64,000 nt of DNA. Source: Rapana venosa. Taxonomy: Eukaryota; Mollusca; Gastropoda; Neogastropoda; Muricidae. Where the stretch lies: the NCBI GenBank assembly GCA_028751875.1, contig CM054138.1, forward strand, positions 38,101,336 to 38,165,335. The letters are read 5' to 3'. Below, piece after piece: positions 45,180-55,529 of the stretch (position 1 is the stretch's first letter; every line of letters begins with the position of its first letter). Made by a program: the position numbers and the translations under genes. The notes beneath the pieces were generated by a model, which had not been told where the DNA came from, searched no databases, and saw only the letters and a list, made by a program, of their open reading frames with translations.

Positions 45180-45636
45180 TTAGGTCTGTAGAATCCAACA
45201 AGAGGGATAAAGCTTACGGTTTTGAGCAAACTGTTTCTGGATAAGTGCAAGTAGAGTAAACATATGATCTATAGTGGAATATCCTCTCTTAAAACCAGCT
45301 TGGTGTTCACCTGTAATGTTGTTTTCCTTAACCCATTCCTGTTCCCTGTTATTAATGATGGTACTGTACAGCTTACTACTTATATCACTAAGAGTGATTC
45401 CCCTGTAGTTATTAGGGGTTGTCAGCTTCACCTTTTTTGTGTAATGTTAGAATGATAGATTCAGTCCAGTTATCTGGAAAAAGACCATTATCAAACATTT
45501 TGTTGAATAATTTTAGCAGAAAAAGTACAATATTTTCACCACAATTTTTTAAAAAGTAATTATCCAACGATTTGATTAGGACCAGCTGCTTTATCATGTT
45601 TAAGTTTTCTAAGTGCCAATAATATTTCTTCTTTAG
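45180..45636 (-). pseudogene. Family N RT fragment (minus)
   Basis: Minus-strand frames encode ISKEEILLALRKLKHDKAAG (near 45636-45575), GENIVLFLLKLFNKMFDNGL, WTESIILTLHKKGEADNP, then NNYRGITLSDISSKLYSTII and GEHQAGFKRGYSTIDHMFTL. This is the RT N-terminal half up to just before motif A. It is nearly identical in layout to 51300-51720 and 55820-56260 on the plus strand. One frameshift lies near 45420. Confidence 0.8.
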
Positions 45637-47195
45637 ATATCTCTATCGACCGTGGGGGCACCCTCAAAGACTCAACAACCAGTTCCTTCCATTCCTCTTT
45701 CTGTTCTGCCTTTCTCAGGGTTTTGTTGAGTTCTAGGCCTGTCCATTCGCTGATGTTATCCTCCCAGCTCTTCCTTGGTCTGCCTCTTCTTCTTCCTCCT
45801 TGGACAGTGCCTTGTAAAACTGTCTTTGCAAGTCCTTTGGATCTTGTGACATGCCCATACCATTTAAGTTTACGCTTTTTCACGATCGTTAGAAGGTTCT
45901 CATAGGGTCCAATGGTTTGCTGGATTCTGTTATGCACGCTTTCGTTGCTTATGTGGTCTTTGTAGGAGATGCCAAGGAGTCTCCGAAAGCATCTCATCTC
46001 CACCGCCTGTACTCTTCTCTCCAAATCTGCAGTCAGGGTCCATGATTCACAGGCATACAGAAATATGGATATGACAAGGGAGCGCATTAGTCTGATCTTG
46101 GAGATAAGTGAGATATTTTTATCTCTCCAGATGGTGTTTAGTTTTGACAGTGCTGTTATTGTCTGTGCAGTCCTGCATACTACTTCTGGCTTGGATCCCT
46201 GGTCTGATACAATGGCTCCCAGGTACTTGAGCTTTGAACTGTTTCCAGCTTCTGGTCATTAACCCCGATATCAGTGCTAATGCCGTTGGTGTTATTAGTC
46301 ATCAGTTTGGTCTTCTCTGCACTGATTTCCATGCCGTTAGTTTTGGAGGCCTTATTCAGGTGTTCTGTTAGGCTGGCAAGCTCTTTTTTTGATCCTGCTA
46401 TTCCCTCAATGTCATCTGCGAAGCGGAGGTTTGTGATCGTTCTGCCCCAATGCTGACTGATCCTTCATGATGTTCCAGTGCATCAGCCATGATTCTTCAA
46501 GGAAGATGTTGAAAAGAGTGGGTGAGAGTAGAACAGCCCTGCCTTACTCCAACTGTTGTTCGAAACCATTATCCAATGTTGTTGTTGTAGTACACTGCAC
46601 TGGTGGGGCCCCGCTGTACAGCTGTTTGAAAGACTGATCAGGTCTGCATTGATGCTGTACAAATTCTGGTTGCCCACAAAGCTGCATGCCACAACCCTGT
46701 CAAATGCCTTCTTAAAATGATAAATACATGGTAAAGGTCTTATTGATATTGAAGGTACCCCTCACATAGTATTCTGAGGTTAAATATCTGTTCTGTTGTG
46801 CCCGGGGCCCTGCTCTGAAACCTGCTTGTTCCTCAGCAATGATGGGCTCTGCTTGTGGCTTCCCGTCTATTCAATATTATCTGCAGCATGACCTTGCTTG
46901 GGTGGCATATGAGGCTGATTGTGTGGTAATTATGGCATTGTTGTAGATTTCCTTTCTTGGGGAGGGTGATGATGAGTGACTGTGTCCATGGTGTTGGCCA
47001 TTTTCCTGTCTGCCAGATCTTGTTGCAGATTCTTAGTGGGGCGCTGATCATGGCTTCCCTTCCAGCTTGAACCAACTCAGCTGGAATGTTGTCAGCCCCT
47101 GCTGACTTCCCCTTTTTCAGCGATCTGACTGCTGTTTCCACTTCTTCTCGGAGGATAGGGTGACTGTCTGTGTCAACCAGACAAATCCTTCGGGA
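45637..47195 (-). mobile_element. RTE/Jockey-type LINE inserted in the family N copy
   Basis: On the minus strand: EEVETAVRSLKKGKSAGADN (from about 47150), WTQSLIITLPKKGNLQQCHN, a damaged palm region, NLRFADDIEGI (FADD at 46411-46422), MEISAEKTKLMTNNT, then the tail domain ESWTLTADLERRVQAVEMRC, LLGISYKDHISNESVHNRIQ, KRKLKWYGHVTRSKGLAKTV and RRRGRPRKSWEDNISEWTGL, ending LRVPPRS at about 45640. It is 5'-truncated before the RT. It abuts family N ORF1 spacer on one side and family N RT on the other. Confidence 0.85.
45640..46087 (-). pseudogene. LINE tail-domain frame
   Basis: A clean minus-strand frame of about 150 codons starts RSLVISIFLYACESWTLTAD and ends KEEWKELVVESLRVPPRS. It is the conserved thumb/tail of this LINE type and is homologous to 20745-20960 on the plus strand. 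It then reads into family N RT (IEISKEEILLAL) without a stop, forming an accidental fusion frame. Confidence 0.75.
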
Positions 47196-47249
47196 CAGGT
47201 GTTATGTCAAAGCCTAGTAAACCTTGGTCAGACCTGTCCTGCTTCTTAA

Positions 47250-47970
47250 ATCCAGTTGTCTCTGTTACAATCCACAACACAAAGCCCTATTGTGTGTGTG
47301 ACTGACTCAGGCCCACTTATGACAGGTGTTGGTTTACTTTGTGGCCTACCCTGTGAATTGCGTCTAGGGACGGATGTGTGTATGGGCCGGCCAAAGAGCT
47401 ATTCCTTTCTTTGGAGATCATTGTGGGTCACCTTTTCTCCGTTTATTATCAGATGGTCAAAAACCATTCTTACTTGTTTCCCCTCTGCTCTAGCGCTCTT
47501 TAAATATGGGGTCAGTTCACGCCTAATTTCCCTAACAGACTGAGAAAAATCTTCATCTACAAAAATACTAGAGCCTTTCAGACGAGATTTTGCCTTGCTT
47601 ATTCTAATCTTATCCTGATGAAAACAGCATCTGGCAATAATAGGAGAGTTAGCTTTAGAACTTATATGGGCCACTCTATGAAACTTTACATCCTTGACAT
47701 CCATTTCATCAAAGAGAAGATTTTTCACAGCCATCTCACAGTCAGCACCACTCTCATTGTTTTCTTCTCTATGCCATGAACAATGATGTTGTTTAGCCGT
47801 GATCGTCCTTCTGCATTGTCTGCCCTCTTTTCTAGCTTATCTACTCTGTTCATCAGTTCTGTATTTGTCTGTTGTAGTTCTATGTTTTCAGTTCCGAGAT
47901 TGTCCATGTCTCTTTTAAGGTCACACATTTCTTCTTTCAGAGCACCAACACTGTCTGTCAACACCTGAGT
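47250..47970 (-). pseudogene. Family N ORF1 (coiled coil plus L1-type RRM-like domain)
   Basis: Two overlapping minus-strand frames (47964-47725 and 47734-47399) encode a heptad-rich coiled coil (LKRDMDNLGTENIELQQTN, MNRVDKLEKRAD), the linker signature EGRSRLNNIIVHGIEKK and an RRM-like domain with DVKDVKFHRVAHISSK, PIIARCCFHQDKIRISKAK and FVDEDFSQSVREIRRELTPY. This is the layout of an L1-type ORF1 RNA-binding chaperone. A frameshift near 47735 splits it. Confidence 0.8.
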
Positions 47971-48044
47971 CTCTTTTCAAACTGTCCCCTGTAGACTTCA
48001 ACAGGTTTTCCAGCTTCTCTATTTGACAGTCATTGTGTTCAGTG

Positions 48045-48540
48045 TCAGTTCCTAGGGAGTTGCTGCAGGTGAGGAATCCTGTCTGTGTTGAATGGTTGTA
48101 GGCGTGTTGGCAGCCACCTCTGCACTGGTTTTGGTCCTACAGGAATGCTTCCCTGCGACCACCACCCATTGTCAAGCTTGTTTGCCTCATCTTGTGTCCT
48201 TGGCCAGTAGATTGTCTCCACGTCAACACACCCCAATAAAAGTCCCCCCCCCCCAAAAAAAAAAATATATATAGATAGGTGAGGGTCAGTTTTAACAGGA
48301 CACCCTCTCGTTTGCTTTTCATCGTCAGGATGGACGTATTCATGGCAGATTTGAATTCTGCCCATTTCGACATGAAACAGGCGAATACTGCTGCAAATGT
48401 TCGACAGACAGCCCTGTATAGTTGCACTGAAATTCCTATCCTCCTTATCTAACTACCTGCCAACAATAAAAAAACTAAAACCACTTAAAACTAGTTACTA
48501 TTTCACAAAAATACCAGAGCAGTTTCAGTAGTCTTCTCCT
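48045..48540 (-). mobile_element. Family N LINE 5' region (minus copy)
   Basis: This is the counterpart of 40770-41235. The minus-strand frame from 48427 begins MQLYRAVCRTFAAVFACFMS and continues MNTSILTMKSKREGVLLKLT before a T/G homopolymer zone (about 48243-48270 on the plus strand). The function of this conserved 5' frame is unknown. Confidence 0.6.
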
Positions 48541-48564
48541 TCACATCATGTGATGGGCATATTT

Positions 48565-48566
<2 letters not shown>

Positions 48567-48622
<56 letters not shown>
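48567..48622 (+). repeat. (GA)n microsatellite at the 5' end of the minus family N copy
   Basis: On the minus strand it is (CT)n followed by TAAAATATGCCCATCACATG, the same 5' arrangement as the (CT)n at 40692-40724 in the plus copy. It may therefore be part of the element's 5' UTR rather than an independent microsatellite. Confidence 0.8.
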
Positions 48623-48625
<3 letters not shown>

Positions 48626-48709
48626 CATGTTAAAGACAACAACAGAGAGTATGAAGAACGAGATACAAATGTTGACAGTGTTGATTCCTTAAAGAGGAGG
48701 GCCTTAAAA

Positions 48710-49325
48710 GTGAAAATGTGTGGTAATACAAGACATGAAGGGACTGAAAATGCAGAGTTGAAACAATCAAATACAGAACTAATGGACAGGGTGGAAAATC
48801 TAGAAGAGAGAGCGGATGATCAAGAAGGACCGTCAAGATGGAGCAACATCATTATTCATGGCATGGAAAAGAAAAGTAATGAGCCTGGAGCTGACTGTGA
48901 AATGGTTGTGAAAAATCTTCTTTCGGAAAAAAATGGATGTAGCAGATGTTAAGTTTGATACAGTGCACAGGATAAATTCTAAACCAAACCCCGTTATTGC
49001 CAGGTGTTCTTTCTATCAAGATAAGCTTAGGATATTGAAGGCAAAAACTCGTCTGAAAGGTTCAAGGATTTTTGTAGACTATGATTTTTCCCAAACTCTT
49101 AGAGAAATTATGTGCAATCTGACCTCATACTTGAAGAGTGCTAAGGCAGATGGAAAAAACGTGAGAATGGTCTTTGATCATTTGATCATTAATGGCAAAA
49201 GGGGAACATTAATGATCTTCAAAGAAGAGAATAGCTTGCTGGCTGGCCCATACACTTATCCCTCCCTAGTCTCAATTCACAGGGTAGGAAAAGTAAACAG
49301 ACACCTGTCACTCAGCCTCAGTTAG
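48710..49325 (+). pseudogene. Family N ORF1, plus copy 1
   Basis: Overlapping frames at 48710-48952 and 48933-49325 encode a coiled coil (ELKQSNTELMDRVENLEERA), the linker SRWSNIIIHGMEKK and the RRM-like domain (DVADVKFDTVHRINSK, VIARCSFYQDKLRILKAKTR, IFVDYDFSQTLREIMCNLTS, VRMVFDHLIINGKR). The frames are offset by one base at an A run near 48926-48932. It is about 75% like the minus copy by eye. Confidence 0.8.
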
Positions 49326-50222
49326 ACACTCACCTAATAGGGCTTTGTGCTGTGAGGCGTGACACATCGCCAGGTGTGGGGCAAGACAAAGACAGGTCTG
49401 ACTTTGGCCTAGGCCTAACACCAGCTGGCCATGAGTGTTGTAGGCAGTCTTATAAAGAGCCTTCTTTAATTGATGATTAAGTGCTGCTCAAAGCATTAAT
49501 GCTGTGTCTTGTCATACCAATGTAATTAGTGAAAGTGTCAGTCTAGATGGTGTGGACCAATTAAATTGTAGAAATACAAATAAAACATTTTCATTTTTGT
49601 CTTGGAACATAAATGGATTGTTTTCAAAACTGTCTGATAGAGATTTTGTATCTTATGTGGGTAGCTTCGATTTTATATGTCTGACAGAAGTGTTCCTGGA
49701 AAATATCCAGCCAGATGTTTTTACTGGATATAAGGCCTTCTGTAAGTTGGCAATTAAAGTTAGCCATTAAGGGAGGTGATCTAGTGGATTACTTTCTTTA
49801 ATAAGGCATGAGTTAACTGCCCTTGTGAATTGTTTAGATGTCCGATATCCTAATATTTGCACTTTTCTCTGTGACAAATCTATTGTGTACATCAAAAAAT
49901 GTTTTGCTTGTATGTGTGTATATCCCACAAGAAGGTTCTCCTTTTTATAACATGGTTGACAATGATAATGGAATTGCTATGTTGGAAAATGTTTAGTAAA
50001 TTGTGTGGTGACATTGGATGAAGTAGATATAATACTATGTGGAGACTTAAAAAGCAGGACCTCAAACTTTTCTTGCCAGCATGTAGACAATGACTTTAGT
50101 TTATTTCTCCAAAGTAAAAGTATGTCTCTCAGCAGCAATCGTAATTCTGAACATTCTGTTATCAACAATTATGGTAAATTATTGCTCTTAAATTACAAAT
50201 TTCTAAGTAGTGTCAGAAAACT

Positions 50223-50538
50223 TTCGAGGCCCGTGTGCAAACGCATGTAGAACATTTTGTGCACATGTTAAATCCTGTTCTGCTTTTCAAAAGAGTAGGC
50301 CATTGTGTGCCGGTGGGAACAGATGATACAATTTACAAAACCGCATACACACAGGGAATGGATGTAAAAAAGCACATGAGTGCTTATTCCATTATCCTCA
50401 ATATAAAATAATTTTAAAAAGTAAAAATTAATTTTAAAAATCATGTCATCTGAGCGCTTTGATTTGTTGCTTTGCAAGATTCAGCGCTATATAAATTCCA
50501 TACATTATTATCATTATTTTTATTATTATTATTATTAT
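50223..50538 (+). mobile_element. SINE-like insertion with ATT tail inside family N ORF2
   Basis: The first 200 bases repeat the dispersed element of 2207-2422 (CGAGGCCCGTGTGCAAACGC to CCATTATCCTCAATATAAAA). An A-rich link is followed by TTTGATTTGTTGCTTTGCAA, GATTCAGCGCTATATAAATT and (ATT)n. Together this looks like one compound SINE with an L2-derived tail, or two successive insertions. It interrupts the endonuclease coding region between ...AGAAAACTTT and AATGGTGACC. Confidence 0.6.
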
Positions 50539-51065
50539 TAATGGTGACCAACAAGAACGCTATATGGAGGATCTCTGATGGAGGATGCAGTGTTAATGAT
50601 TATTTTTTAGTGTCAGATGATTTGTTCTCTCATGTCATTATTTTATTGCCGAGCGTTCTGATTCCAATCACCTTCCTGTTGAATTACATATTAATCCAGT
50701 ATATGATACATGTGTGGTAACTGAGGAGCCATCTGTTATGGAAAAGTTTGTATGGGATGAAAACAAACTCTCAGTTTATAAAGAAATTCTCCAGGATGTG
50801 AACATGTGTGAAATTTAAAAAAATGCCTTTTAGATGATTAATGAGAACATTAATAAAGCTCAAGATTTGTTTAATAGTTTCATAAAATCCAGTGCTGAAT
50901 GTAAGAAGAAACAGGTAAATGTCAATAAAGGTCCATCAAATGATACTTGGTTTGATAATGAATATATAATATCAGAAAACTTTTGAAGACTTTCTGTAAA
51001 ACATTAAGAAACGAAGACAAAAACGTGTACTGTGTCACAAGAAGGGAATATAAATACATGCTTGA

Positions 51066-51668
51066 ATGAAAAAGGAACAATATAACAAGACCTTACTTGC
51101 AGATATGATGTCATCAATCTCTTCTCAAGTCCAGTTCTGGAAAAGTGTTAAGAAGGCATCGTTTAGAAAAAGTCAGCCAAAGAATAGTATATCAGTTGAC
51201 AGATGGTTTCAACATTTCAAAACCCTGTTGGAGAGAGACTCATTAGCCAACTCCATGATTACTGATATTGACAATGTTAGAACTGAGAAAGATTTTGATC
51301 GTCCTATTTCTAAAGATGAAATATTAGTGGCACTTAGAAAACTAAAGAGTGAGAAAGCATCTGGTCCTGATCAAGTCATTGTTGAGTTGATAAAATATGG
51401 AGGTGAAAATATTGTGCTTTTCCTTCTAAAATTAGTCAGCAAAATTTTGATTGGTCTTTTTCGAGATAACTGGGCTGAATCTATGATACTAACATTACAT
51501 AAAAAGGGTGATGTTGATAACCCTAATAACTACCGGAGAATTTCTCTTAGTGACATAAGTAGTAAGATATACAATACTATCATTAACAATAGGTTACAGG
51601 GATGGTTTATGAAAAAAAATATTACAGGTGAGCAGGAAGCTGGTTTTAAAGAGGATACTCCACTATAG
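51066..51668 (+). CDS. Family N reverse transcriptase fragment
   Basis: A 200-codon frame spans the linker (SSQVQFWKSVKKASFRKSQP, NSISVDRWFQHFKTLLERDS) and the first RT blocks: RPISKDEILVALRKLKSEKA, VELIKYGGENIVLFLLKLVS, WAESMILTLHKKGDVDNPNN, YRRISLSDISSKIYNTIINN and NITGEQEAGFKEDTPL. A frameshift at about 51660 separates it from the next frame (51674-51973), which holds motif A (AFIDFEKAFDSVNRNLLW). The FADD-type box appears further on as LLADDVIL near 52050. Confidence 0.82.
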   Translation: MKKEQYNKTLLADMMSSISSQVQFWKSVKKASFRKSQPKNSISVDRWFQHFKTLLERDSLANSMITDIDNVRTEKDFDRPISKDEILVALRKLKSEKASGPDQVIVELIKYGGENIVLFLLKLVSKILIGLFRDNWAESMILTLHKKGDVDNPNNYRRISLSDISSKIYNTIINNRLQGWFMKKNITGEQEAGFKEDTPL

Positions 51669-51673
51669 ATCAT

Positions 51674-51973
51674 ATGTTTACTCTGCTTGCGTTTGTACAG
51701 AAACAGTTTGCTCATAACCGTAAGCTCTATGTAGCATTTATTGACTTTGAAAAAGCGTTTGATTCAGTTAACAGGAACTTGTTGTGGCCTATTCTCCTGA
51801 AAAATGGTGTGAAGGGTAAATTATTACGATGTTTGAGAGCCATGTATCAGAACGTCAGAAGCAGAATAAGATGTGAAACTAAAGTGACTGACATAAAATA
51901 TTGCACCACGGGTTTGTTAAACAGGGTGATGTATGTAGCCTCTTTTGTTTTCCTGTTTTTATCAATGAGTTAG
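51674..51973 (+). pseudogene. Family N RT motif A segment
   Basis: This encodes FTLLAFVQKQFAHNRKLYVA, FIDFEKAFDSVNRNLLWPIL and KGKLLRCLRAMYQNVRSRIR. Motif A aspartate is present. The following GVKQGDV box is frameshifted near 51905-51950. Confidence 0.75.
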
Positions 51974-52454
51974 CCAGAAAACGTCATTAATATGGTAAAC
52001 TTTGGTGCCCCTTTTTCCCCCAAGATTTCACAGAATTGTTTATTCTTCTGCTTGCTGATGATGTTATCCTGGTATCCGAAACAGTTGTAGGCTTTAAAAA
52101 GCAGTTAAATAGCTTAAACAGTGCTGCAACATCACTTGACTTAAGGTTAATCTGAATAAGAGTAATATCGTTGTATTCAGAAAAGGTGGTTATTTAGCTG
52201 CTCATAAAAAGTGGTTGTACAATGGAAAAGCATGCCTATGATTAATGTATATACATATTTAGGAATCTGTTTTTCTACAAAGCTTAGTTTCACAATTGCA
52301 AATAAAGATCTGGCAAGTCAAGGTAAATGAAGCTTGTTATATGTGTTGAAAAAACTACAAGAGATTAACTGTATAAAGCAGCAAATGAAAGATTTGAAGA
52401 CAGAATGAAAGTCTGTGGAAGGAAAATGAAAAGTTAAGTGACAGAAAAGAGTTC

Positions 52455-52790
52455 TTGGAGAAGAAAGTCGATGATCTGGAGGGAAGATCTAAAAGAAACA
52501 ACATTATAATTCATGGAATCCCTCAAGATGAAAAAGAGTCTTGGCAGGAATGTGAGGATCGTGTGCAAGAAATGTTCAGGGAAAAGCAGAAACAAGCAAA
52601 GCAGAAACTGAAGGGGAGTGGGGTCTTCATTGGAGAAGACTTCTCTTTTTGGGTAAGAGAAATCTGAAGAAAGCTTGTGCCCTACCTGAAGACAGCCAGA
52701 AGTCAGGACAAAAGGGTGTTGATGGTGTACGACCACCTCGTCATAGATGGCAAGATGGCCTGGATGATAGGGATCATCTGTGTCCTCTGA
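52455..52790 (+). pseudogene. Family N ORF1, plus copy 2
   Basis: MEKKVDDLEGRSKRNNIIIH followed by GIPQDEKESWQECEDRVQEM is the coiled-coil to RRM junction typical of L1-type ORF1. Most of the RRM core is deleted; it resumes at KQKLKGSGVFIGEDFSFWVR, has a stop at 52665-52667, and continues PYLKTARSQDKRVLMVYDH to about 52760. Confidence 0.72.
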
Positions 52791-52898
52791 AATAAGGTCT
52801 GGCTGGCCCTACAACAAGAATGTGTCCGGACCAGAAACTGTGGAGGTCATAAGGAAACAATCACCACATGCACATAATATCTATCGGTACAGTTTCAC

Positions 52899-53126
52899 AT
52901 GCTAAGAAATGGAGCAAAGGGTGTTGAATGTATGAATTGTGCTGATGCTGAAATGGGAGAGAGTGTAAAATCCATGCATGGTTTGTGTAGTGTGTGTTGC
53001 ATGCATAAGAAAAGTTGTAAAGAAACAAAAGAGTGTGATGTTGAAGAATTGATTGTTATTACATTGGCAAACAATCCAAAAATAAATAGGAATCAGATAT
53101 GCAACCAGAAAAAAAAATTATACTAA
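52899..53126 (+). pseudogene. Short Cys-rich frame between ORF1 and ORF2
   Basis: A 75-codon frame has pairs of cysteines in VECMNCADAEM, LCSVCCMHKKSC and ETKECDV. It lies where ORF1 of family N would end, and no equivalent is obvious in the other N copies. It might be a zinc-binding end of ORF1 or a chance frame. Confidence 0.25.
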
Positions 53127-53477
53127 TTCCAGCAAAAAAACAAATGGTTACAACAGTTGAAAGTAAAGTTTTGCCTTGTTGATTTTTAATCGAAAATGAC
53201 GTATGCTCTTCCAGATTCCTAGCTGTTCAGCACACACCATCCATTGATGTAACAGAGAAAGAAAATGAAAGTAAAAGTAGAAGAAAGAGTGAGGGTGGGG
53301 TACATTATAGAGAGTGGAATAACATATGTAAGGGTGTCTGAGATGAGAGGGAGGAATATGGTGCCAGAGAGAGTGAGGACGAGTCGAAGAGGGAGGGAGA
53401 AAATGAACACTATGATGGTGACAGTGAGAAAAGAGACAGGAGTGAGGGAGGTGGCGAGAGAAGGGATGAGCGTGAGG

Positions 53478-54171
53478 ACTTGACTTACTTGACTTATGCC
53501 CCCTTGGTTCCTTGGGGACATAGGGCTGCAACAACACCCTCCAACGAACTCGGTTTTGGAATCCTCTTCAGCTCGGCCATGTCCATTCCGCTTCCTTTGT
53601 TTCTTCGTCAACACTTCTGCGCCAGGTCTGTTTTGGTTGACTAACTTTCCGCTTCCCTTGTGGATTCCAGTCAAGGGCCTGCCTGGTGACATTTGACGAA
53701 GGCTTGCGGAGTGTATGGCCGATCCATCCCCACTTCCTTTGTTTAATAATGGACGCGATTGGGGTTTATCTGGTCCTGTCCCACAGTTGGATATGACTTC
53801 CGGCCACCTGATGTTGAGGATGTTCCTCAGGCATTTGCTGGTAAAAGACTGGAGTTTGTGGGTGTTGGTTTTTGTTACCCGCCAGGTTTCTGAGCCATAA
53901 AGTAGGACCGATTTGACATTTGTGTTGTAGATCCGAATCTTGTTTTGAAATGAGAGGGCTGTTAACCTCCAAATTGGCCTAAGGGTGTTGAATGCGTGAC
54001 GGGCTTTGTTGATTCAGCACTTGTTGTCTTCATCTGTTCCCCCATCTTTACTGACCACACTGCCCAGGTAAATAAACTTGCTGACTTCTTTGATGGTTTC
54101 TTGCTGCAGTGGCACTGGTTCATGTGTTTTGTTGTTCACCCTCATGACCTCCATCTTCCAATGTTGATTTG
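53478..54171 (-). mobile_element. RTE-type LINE 3' end inserted in family N
   Basis: On the minus strand, from about 54171: QHWKMEVMRVNNKTHEPVPL, KEVSKFIYLGSVVSKDGGTD, HAFNTLRPIWR, YNTNVKSVLLYGSETWRVTK, a CLRNILNIRWPEV block and, near the end, GGCCCSPMSPRNQGGISQVS. This is a widespread metazoan RTE-type LINE tail. It ends in an AAGTCAAGTAAGTCAAGT tail at 53478-53495. It is 5'-truncated in the RT palm. Confidence 0.82.
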
Positions 54172-54359
54172 GAGGTGAAAATGGTGACAGTGAGGGTGGT
54201 GGTGAAAAAGAGAAGGAATGTGAAGGAGGAAGGGAGAGTGAGGAGGGTACAGGTGGGCAAGGCCCATGACACTTCACGTGACTCCAGCTATGAATGGGAT
54301 GAAGGAGATGGTGAGTCTGGGAACAATAATTCTGCTGACCTGAATTTTGGAGTTCCCAA

Positions 54360-54863
54360 TGCTGTTCTAAATAATGTATCCTTTCTTCATTGGAATATTT
54401 GTGGTTTGTCTTCTAAAATGAATGACCCAGATTTTGTACAATTTATTTCTTATTTTGGAACAATGTTTTATGGATATGCTTCTTTCTTTCTGGGATGTCA
54501 ATGTTTTGATATGTGGCGATAGAAATGCCAGGACTCCAGAAATTTTTTCCAGAAATTATGGATGATTATGAACTTCACGGTTGGCAAGAACAAGAATCTC
54601 ATAGTAGTATTCAAAAACATTATGAAGATAAGACATTAAATCTATATGGGGAAAAGTTATTAATCCTGTGTACTGTATTTGGTCTATGTATTTTGAATGG
54701 AGTACGTAATGGCGATCATCATGGTCGTTTCACATACATTTCTGATGTCAGAAATAGTGTTAATGACTACTTTTTAGCAACTGTTAATTTATTTGAAACT
54801 ATTAAGAATAAATCATCTCTTTATGTATTATACAGAATTGAATCGATCATTTTCCACTCTTAA
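54360..54863 (+). pseudogene. Family N ORF2 endonuclease remnant
   Basis: The domain starts VSFLHWNICGLSSKMNDPDF (54375) and loses its middle by deletion. It resumes with LNLYGEKLLILCTVFGLCIL and NGVRNGDHHGRFTYISDVRN, then SVNDYFLATVNLF. The conserved VVDY-like end is intact, but catalytic Glu and central residues are missing. Confidence 0.65.
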
Positions 54864-55168
54864 TGTGTTTTGAAAAACAAAGTAATTGGAAATCCAGCTC
54901 AAATGATCTAGATATAGTTAGAACTCAGTTCATTAATAAATATGCTTTGAAAAAAGAATATGAACAACGATTTGTACTACTTTGAATTCAAATTATGTGC
55001 AGGGACGTCTGTGTAGTGTGGAAGCTCTCATAGATGTTGATGTTAATGAAGCTCTGGTTAGGTTTAATAACATTATCAAACAACATGCTCAATGTATGAT
55101 AAAAAGAATTCCTGTTTCAAAAGCCAAGAAGATGGTTTGATCATGAATGCAAAACAGCTAAGCGTTAA

Positions 55169-55529
55169 GTGCAGAGACTACTGAGAAGATTTAGAAAAAT
55201 CGACGGAAAGATGATAAGGTTAAATATTGCACGACGAGAATATAAGAATATAAATAAAAAGAAAGAAAAAGACTACAATGATGCCTTATATACTGAACTC
55301 TTAAATTCTGTAAATAATCAACAGTTATTTTGGGGATCAGTGCATAAAATATCTAATAAGAAGTCACAGCCTCAGAATGACATTTCTATCTCTGATTGGT
55401 ATCAATATTTTAAAGGTATACTAGAAAAAGATGTTGAAGAAAATGATATACAGAATGATGATTTAACAGAGGAAGGTGATGAGGTGTTAAATAGGCCAAT
55501 TTCAAAAGAAGAAGTGTTACTAGCTATTA
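55169..55529 (+). pseudogene. Family N ORF2 linker and RT start
   Basis: The frame encodes IRLNIARREYKNINKKKEKD, YTELLNSVNNQQLFWGSVHK, SQPQNDISISDWYQYFKGIL and NRPISKEEVLLAIK, after which the SINE interrupts it. After the SINE the sequence resumes in the duplicated TACTAGCTATTAGAAAATTG with LLAIRKLKNNKSAGPNGVIG. Confidence 0.78.

Larger units (their letters stand above)
41244..48620 (-). mobile_element. Family N LINE, minus-strand copy, itself interrupted
   Basis: Reading 48620 down to 41244: a (CT)n 5' start, the shared 5' frame (48427-48045), ORF1 coiled coil and RRM-like domain (47964-47400), an inserted LINE (about 47195-45637), a family N RT fragment (45636-45180), unrelated DNA, the C-terminal domain with a zinc knuckle (42066-41495), and a 3' UTR ending in AATAAA near 41262 with an oligo-A tail at 41252-41244. 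GAGAAC (41238-41243) and GAAAAC (48621-48626) may be a short target-site duplication. The endonuclease and most of the RT are missing. Confidence 0.7.
48623..52365 (+). mobile_element. Family N LINE, plus copy 1, right part
   Basis: This continues the element split at 41243: ORF1 (48640-49330), an ORF2 endonuclease start at about 49590 (FSFLSWNINGLFSKLSDRDF), a damaged endonuclease core, an insertion (50223-50538), endonuclease end SDGGCSVNDYFLVSDDLF (about 50570-50625), linker (51000-51290), RT (51300-52200) and the start of the thumb (FLGICFSTKLSF near 52260). It ends near 52365 where ORF1 of another N copy begins. Multiple stops make it inactive. Confidence 0.82.
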
